A DNA stretch of 18,472 bases from an uncultured Acetatifactor sp. (GTDB lineage Bacteria > Bacillota > Clostridia > Lachnospirales > Lachnospiraceae): assembly GCA_934394515.1 (NCBI GenBank), contig CAKRRU010000044.1, forward strand, positions 1 through 18,472, in the 5' to 3' direction. This document shows, one piece after another, positions 13,579 through 18,472 of this stretch (position 1 is its first letter; each line of letters begins with the position of its first letter). The translations under genes were made by a program, and so were the position numbers. A model generated the notes under the pieces. That model saw only the letters and a list, made by a program, of their open reading frames with translations. It was not told the origin of the DNA and made no database searches.

Positions 13579-14817
13579 TCACAGTTTAATCTCTTCTTTC
13601 CAGATATGATGCGTTGCTGCCCGGAAATTGCCAAATCCCAGATCCTCCAGTTCCACCTGCAGATGGGTTTCGTCTTTCATCTCCACACGGATGCGCAGTC
13701 TGGTAATTCCTTCCTGCAGTTCTTCCGGAACGATTCTCGCAATTCTGTTTCCCTTTCCGGTCAATGACGTGATCAGGATCTCCACGTCTCTTCCTTCCAG
13801 CAGGTAGAATTCCATATCATTTTGTGCTTCGTACCAGTTGATCCCGGCATCCAGAAGCGGCTGATAGGACTCTTCGCCCTGCCTGCGCACTTTCATTCCG
13901 ATATTGGACTTCAGCTTATCCTGCCCCAGATACACATAATTTTTACCGGTCTCGCCGGGATGCAGCCTCTCCATCATGCTGTAACATGCGCCTTTACTGA
14001 ACAGGTTGTTCCCCTGGAACACCCTCCTGCCCTTGCACAGGTATCTCAGAGATTCTTTCATCCAGTCCTGCGAATATTCCTCTCCGATCAGATAGACAGA
14101 AGACACCATCCGGTTCTCACACAGCTGCGTCACGATCTCAAGGAATTTCTCATCCGACCTTTCTATCGGAAAAGGGAATTCTCTTTCCTCTGTATAAACT
14201 ACCACCGGAGTCGTATGCCTGTTGCATTCCATACAATAAGTCCGTATCGCACTGTCTCTGTATTCACACAGCACTGTGCGATACTTCCAAAGTTCCTCCG
14301 GCTGATATAAATTATAGTAATAAAAGCTTTCACGATGGCTTTGGAAATAGATATTTTCTGTTTTCAGATGCAGCGCCTCGGCGACCCGGGTCAGCACCTC
14401 CAGCAATCTCGTGTCCAGATCCTCGCAGGTGATCATCATCGCTCCGATCCGGTCCGACGAATTTACCTGTGATAGCAGTCCGAGACTTCTTTTTACGAAA
14501 AGTGTCAGTAAAGCTACCGGATCCAGTGTGTTTCCGTCAACCTGTACCGGCTCTCCTTCTCTGGCAAGTTTTAAAATATTTTCTACGAGAATTCCCTCTT
14601 CTTCCTCCGCATAGCGGGCCGCCTCACTCCCGTAAAACCACTGGTTTACTCCCTGTCTTTTGCTGAGGACCAGTGGAATCGTATACACTTCGGATCCGGC
14701 AACGGAAGACAATGTCGTGATCTCCTCTTCGTTCCCCGTGACATAACAGCTGATCTGTGCATAACTGTAACTCAGGTCATACCCTACTATAACTTTTTCA
14801 CTCCCCGGCAGACGCAT
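13579..14817 (-). CDS. Hsp70/actin-fold protein with degenerate ATP site (DUF5716-like)
   Basis: The 412-residue protein follows the Hsp70 plan. VIVGYDLSYSYAQISCY (9-25) matches phosphate motif 1, FYGSEAARYA (61-70) the conserved GEEA strand-helix, and MMITCEDLDTRLLE (127-140) the VPAYF strand. TVLCEYRDSAIRTY (181-194) matches phosphate motif 2 and VYLIGEEYSQ (241-250) the adenosine motif. The key residues are missing: GTT is SYS, DLGGGT is EYRDSA, and the GG of the adenosine motif is GE. The C-terminal part (about 290-412) is beta-rich, like an Hsp70 substrate-binding sandwich, without the helical lid. It is probably a pseudo-ATPase that binds partners. I recall it as DUF5716 of Lachnospiraceae (unverified). 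The ATG has AGGAGG seven bases upstream, and the gene sits 49 bases after the 1191-residue gene. Confidence 0.85.
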   Translation of the reverse strand: MRLPGSEKVIVGYDLSYSYAQISCYVTGNEEEITTLSSVAGSEVYTIPLVLSKRQGVNQWFYGSEAARYAEEEEGILVENILKLAREGEPVQVDGNTLDPVALLTLFVKRSLGLLSQVNSSDRIGAMMITCEDLDTRLLEVLTRVAEALHLKTENIYFQSHRESFYYYNLYQPEELWKYRTVLCEYRDSAIRTYCMECNRHTTPVVVYTEEREFPFPIERSDEKFLEIVTQLCENRMVSSVYLIGEEYSQDWMKESLRYLCKGRRVFQGNNLFSKGACYSMMERLHPGETGKNYVYLGQDKLKSNIGMKVRRQGEESYQPLLDAGINWYEAQNDMEFYLLEGRDVEILITSLTGKGNRIARIVPEELQEGITRLRIRVEMKDETHLQVELEDLGFGNFRAATHHIWKEEIKL

Positions 14818-14866
14818 TCTTCCGCCTCCTCTCCATCCGGTGTTGTTTTGCTTTTATTTGTGTGCA

Positions 14867-17800
14867 TTATTGCAGTGTAAATAATCTGTGATCCAGATAC
14901 TCTCTCCGATAATATTCCTCTATCAGATGATCCAGCGTCGTATCATCCTGCAATGTCATGCTGATCATCATATCATTGATGATCTCGTATTTACTGTCCG
15001 GACTTTCATTCATGATATCACTTCTCTGCAGGCTTCCGCTTTCTGTAAGCTGTTCGCCGTTTTCCGATTCTTCCATAATATAATATTGGAGATTCTCACC
15101 GAAAAACAGTACAAATTCCTTGAAAAACACACCACTGTATATTTCCTGCATGTATTCCGACAGATAATCCTCCGCCCGACCGTTCTCATGCAGCATTACA
15201 TAATGAATTCTTGCCCGGACACCGCCCTTTGTATGATACTCCACAATGGTCTTGTCCTCCATTTCCTGCAGCTGCGGCAGGCAGTCTTTGTACTCTCTGA
15301 AAAAGTTCAGATGAATGTGTTCCTGCATCATCTCCTGCAGGAAATCCTGTATCAGCGGTTCATCCTCTCTCTCCAGGCGGTCTCTGTTCTCCGCATAGAA
15401 TTTCAGGTATGCCAGTTTACAGATCCGCTGGGTTTCCTCTCCCCGCAGATAACAATTTCTGATTTCCCGGAAAATATACTCTTCCGTTATCTTTTCCCGG
15501 CAGAAATAATCATAAGAGCTCTGTACCAGAACAGCTTCCTCGATCTCCTGTCTTGCTCCCTGGGATACATAATATCGGAAAATATCCAGGCGTTCCCCCA
15601 CGAAAGCTCCCGAAAACAGCATCTGCAGCAATATTTTTTCGCTCAGCGCATAGCAGTCGACTTCAAATGACCTTGCCGTTTTCCAGATATCTCTCAGTTC
15701 CTTTGTCGTACCGGCAGCATAACGCACCAGATATTCCAGGATCTGTCCGTTATATTTTCCCTTCCTGAACGCCGTCAGGGCCGCCGCATACAGAGCAGCT
15801 TCCCCTTCATGCACCGTCTGTGATATCACTCCGTCCGTAAGCCGCAGCAGTATCTTGGCTTCCACAAAGTAAGGGGTGTAATGCTCTATCCATTCATATG
15901 CTTTCTCGTAATTGCCCCGGAGTACCAGAAATCTCAGTATGATCTCCCTCTGTTCCTCAGACAATCCTTCCCCTGATATCTCCTGCAGATAGGTATCCAG
16001 CGCCTGCATATTGTCTGCATCAAAATAAGCCTGTACCAGCTGTACCGAAATCGCACTCCGCATCTTCTGCTCCACAGAATCATTTCCTGCCAGCCTTGCC
16101 ATTCGCATGATCTTTGCAGAAGATATTCCTTCCTCGGATCTGCCGTTTTCCATGAAATAGAGATCCAAGTCCGCAGTATCCGGCACATAATGCTCCAGAA
16201 GCCGCAGATATTTTCCGGGAACGAGCAGTTTTTCCAAAGTATATTCCACGTTTTTTAAAAACCGGTTACCATAAGCATCTTCAAAAGCTATCGTATAGTC
16301 ATTGCCGTAGACAGCGACCCACGCGACACCATTTTGCAAAACGGTTTCCGACAATGTCAGATTCCCCGGCTGGCCTACGATAACTTTGCGCATTCTGCTG
16401 TCCTCTACTCTGACCAGATGTGCAAACAGCAGACGTGACAAAGGTTTCGCCATAACCTCCGTCACAATGGCAGGGGACAAAAATTCCTGATATAGCACCG
16501 CCAGATGTCTGTTAATATGCTGCTTCTGGATCTGATCGATAACAAAACGCTCCATGCGGGGTTCATAATGCTGATATAATTCTTCATACTCTTTTCTATG
16601 TTTCACCAGATATGCATATAGGAAAGCGCTGTGTTCATAATCCAGGTTGCTCTGAAACGAAAAGTACATCAATATGACTTTCGGAAGTTCCTGTATGGAA
16701 TCCATATCAATCGAAGCCATGTAGTATTCATATAGATTGGTGATCCTCAGATGGCTCTCCACGCCTTTCTGATACCACAGGAATGCATCCGCTCCCGTTT
16801 TACTGCCTTTGATCAGAAGACTGCATATCTCCTGAAGGATCCGCACATCATTCTTTTTTTCGTAGAGATTCCGTAAAATTCTACCCAGCAGGGGAGAGTA
16901 CTCCCTGACCCTTCCCGACAGATATAACACCTGCTCCACCAGGCTGTCATTCAGGGCACTCTGTCTGGCTCCGAAATTCAGCACCTGCAGTTCAAATCCG
17001 TTCAGTTTACGCAGCAATGCCGGATTGCCGTTTAAAAGTGTCAGAGCTTCCAGGTAAATGACCGGGCTGTTACAGCCATACCGGTACTGTTTTTCCAGAA
17101 ACATCCATTTTCCGGAAGTCGAACGGTTATATTCTTCCGACAGATATAACAGCAGCCATGCCACACGCCAGCAGGTTCTGTCATAGCGGTAGATCTGCTC
17201 CACCTGTTCCGCCATCTGCATCGTATACTGCGGATCTCTGTGGATCAGGGTCGTAAGATACAGATAATATGCCCACAGTTCTCCGCCGGTAGCATCCTGC
17301 GCCTCCAGCATATCCGCCGCATGATCCAGGATCCATCCCGCTTCGTTGTATCGCTCCTCTGTGATCAGGAGCTGTGCCTGAAACAGCCTTGCCGATACAT
17401 CCTTTTCGTTCATGGTAACCATCCGTTCCACCAGTTTCCCTGTTTCCGAAAGCCATGTCCCCGTACCTATTTTTTTCAGGCGGAAATCCTGATAATACTT
17501 CATCATCCGGGCAATGCACTGCATATGGCTGTGATCCGCATGACGTGTTACCGCGCCGTCTCCCAGTTGTACCATTACCGGGATCTCCAGAGAAGTATAA
17601 GCATTATAGATATAAATCTTCCCAAAATTCCTGCCGGGGCGGCAGAGACTGCTGTCTATGTATACCGGCAGCCGGCAGCGGTTCCCCAGGAAGTCATCAT
17701 CGCTGATGATCTCCTTTTCCGTAAAGACAAACTCTCCCTCGCACTCCACCTGCAGTCTGGTATATCCCCAGCCGTTCCTTACGATTGTCAGGTTATTCTC

Positions 17801-18442
17801 CGTAACGCCATAGTTATCCGCACTGCGGGGCAGTTTTTTCACCAGTTCCTTTTCTTCGATCAGGAATTCCAGCTGTTGCTTTTTATTAATGCAGATCAAA
17901 AATTCTTCTACATTCTGTTCGTTGCCTTCATAAGCCGACAGAATCCGGTAGCTGTCATAGAAATGCGCATCATTTCCCTGAAACAGGCGTAAGAACTCCG
18001 GATCATAGAACAGCCGCACGGCTTCTTTCCAGTTGCTCTTCGCCAGGTTGGTAAAATGAAACAGATTCCTTATGGCACCGATAGAAGAATTCAGCACACC
18101 ATGTTCCACCGTCACTACAAAAGGAAGATTATATTCCCCTCTGTTACTGACAACAGAAAAAGCTCCTTTTACCACATCCCCTTCCGCCAGATCCTCTCCG
18201 TGGAAGCAGTAAAAGATTTCTGCATCAGAACCGGTAAACTGGTCTGTCATACATTCCATCCGCAGATGGTCAGATATCACAGATCCTTTTACATAGCCGT
18301 CTGATGCAGAAAGGATGTGAAAAGAGCCTTCGTATGCTGTCCCCTGTGACAGGGAAATTTCTATTTTAGAGCAGGAGAATTCCAGAGAACCATTTTCGTA
18401 ATCGAAGTTTCCTCCTAAAATTCTATCAATAATCTCCTGCAT
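14867..18442 (-). CDS. large protein with Ig-like segments and alpha-solenoid (DUF5717-like), function unknown
   Basis: This 1191-residue protein has no signal peptide or membrane segment and is probably cytosolic. Residues 18-113 and 215-294 look like two beta-sandwich segments: alternating hydrophobic strands with GSVISD and GEYNLPFVVTV in the first, and LPVYIDSSLCRPGRNFGKIY in the second. They are joined by a short helical stretch. From about 305 to the end it is almost wholly helical, with repeated 30-40-residue helix pairs such as ERYNEAGWILDHAADMLEAQ, suggesting a long TPR-like solenoid for protein binding. No catalytic motif is visible. I recall the family as DUF5717, next to DUF5716 in Lachnospiraceae (unverified). 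The ATG has only a weak AAGG nearby. It is the first visible gene of the operon, and the window ends 30 bases upstream, so its promoter is not included. Confidence 0.88.
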   Translation of the reverse strand: MQEIIDRILGGNFDYENGSLEFSCSKIEISLSQGTAYEGSFHILSASDGYVKGSVISDHLRMECMTDQFTGSDAEIFYCFHGEDLAEGDVVKGAFSVVSNRGEYNLPFVVTVEHGVLNSSIGAIRNLFHFTNLAKSNWKEAVRLFYDPEFLRLFQGNDAHFYDSYRILSAYEGNEQNVEEFLICINKKQQLEFLIEEKELVKKLPRSADNYGVTENNLTIVRNGWGYTRLQVECEGEFVFTEKEIISDDDFLGNRCRLPVYIDSSLCRPGRNFGKIYIYNAYTSLEIPVMVQLGDGAVTRHADHSHMQCIARMMKYYQDFRLKKIGTGTWLSETGKLVERMVTMNEKDVSARLFQAQLLITEERYNEAGWILDHAADMLEAQDATGGELWAYYLYLTTLIHRDPQYTMQMAEQVEQIYRYDRTCWRVAWLLLYLSEEYNRSTSGKWMFLEKQYRYGCNSPVIYLEALTLLNGNPALLRKLNGFELQVLNFGARQSALNDSLVEQVLYLSGRVREYSPLLGRILRNLYEKKNDVRILQEICSLLIKGSKTGADAFLWYQKGVESHLRITNLYEYYMASIDMDSIQELPKVILMYFSFQSNLDYEHSAFLYAYLVKHRKEYEELYQHYEPRMERFVIDQIQKQHINRHLAVLYQEFLSPAIVTEVMAKPLSRLLFAHLVRVEDSRMRKVIVGQPGNLTLSETVLQNGVAWVAVYGNDYTIAFEDAYGNRFLKNVEYTLEKLLVPGKYLRLLEHYVPDTADLDLYFMENGRSEEGISSAKIMRMARLAGNDSVEQKMRSAISVQLVQAYFDADNMQALDTYLQEISGEGLSEEQREIILRFLVLRGNYEKAYEWIEHYTPYFVEAKILLRLTDGVISQTVHEGEAALYAAALTAFRKGKYNGQILEYLVRYAAGTTKELRDIWKTARSFEVDCYALSEKILLQMLFSGAFVGERLDIFRYYVSQGARQEIEEAVLVQSSYDYFCREKITEEYIFREIRNCYLRGEETQRICKLAYLKFYAENRDRLEREDEPLIQDFLQEMMQEHIHLNFFREYKDCLPQLQEMEDKTIVEYHTKGGVRARIHYVMLHENGRAEDYLSEYMQEIYSGVFFKEFVLFFGENLQYYIMEESENGEQLTESGSLQRSDIMNESPDSKYEIINDMMISMTLQDDTTLDHLIEEYYRREYLDHRLFTLQ

Positions 18443-18472
18443 GTACCTTCACCCGTTCCCTGTTGTCATTTG

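Noticed and set aside
1..18472. Mobile elements, CRISPR, tRNA or rRNA
   Set aside because: No transposase, integrase, spaced direct repeats or RNA-gene signatures were seen; the window reads as ordinary chromosomal genes all on one strand.

Overview
The window is a chromosomal segment, most likely from a gut Lachnospiraceae species (Clostridia, Firmicutes). The reasons are strong AGGAGG-type ribosome binding sites, sigma-A-like promoters, moderate GC, and a large protein beside a degenerate Hsp70-like protein that I recall from that family as DUF5717 and DUF5716 (from memory, not searched). All 14 genes I can support lie on the minus strand, so transcription runs from high to low coordinates. 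I see no tRNA, rRNA, CRISPR array, insertion sequence, phage gene or known riboswitch. No gene-free stretch exceeds 300 bases; the longest is about 230 bases, upstream of purA.

In transcription order, 18442 to 11506 is a tight four-gene operon of unknown function: a 1191-residue protein (two beta-rich segments, then a long alpha-solenoid), a 412-residue Hsp70/actin-fold protein without its ATP-binding motifs, a 283-residue TPR-like protein, and a 386-residue coiled-coil protein with two membrane segments. Gaps are 49, 36 and 24 bases, and the 5' end may lie outside the window. This is the best candidate here for an undescribed system: perhaps a membrane-anchored scaffold built round a pseudo-chaperone.

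From 11501 to 9111 is a complete polar amino-acid ABC importer (lipoprotein, permease, ATPase) with its own near-consensus promoter.

From 8988 to 1866 is a purine cluster: purC, purF, purB, a second purF-like gene, and purA. purC and purF supply steps toward AICAR; purB acts in both the shared pathway and the AMP branch; purA starts the AMP branch. Hairpins and promoters between several of these genes suggest separate units rather than one operon. The second purF-like protein has lost the N-terminal nucleophilic cysteine and the three motifs that bind glutamine, yet keeps the PRPP loop and four candidate iron-sulphur cysteines.

From 1737 to 75 are a LysR-type regulator, preceded by a two-way terminator-like hairpin, and a HAD-family phosphatase. 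Three start codons are better placed downstream of the longest reading frame (LysR, purA, the TPR-like protein), and a fourth (purF) probably is too.
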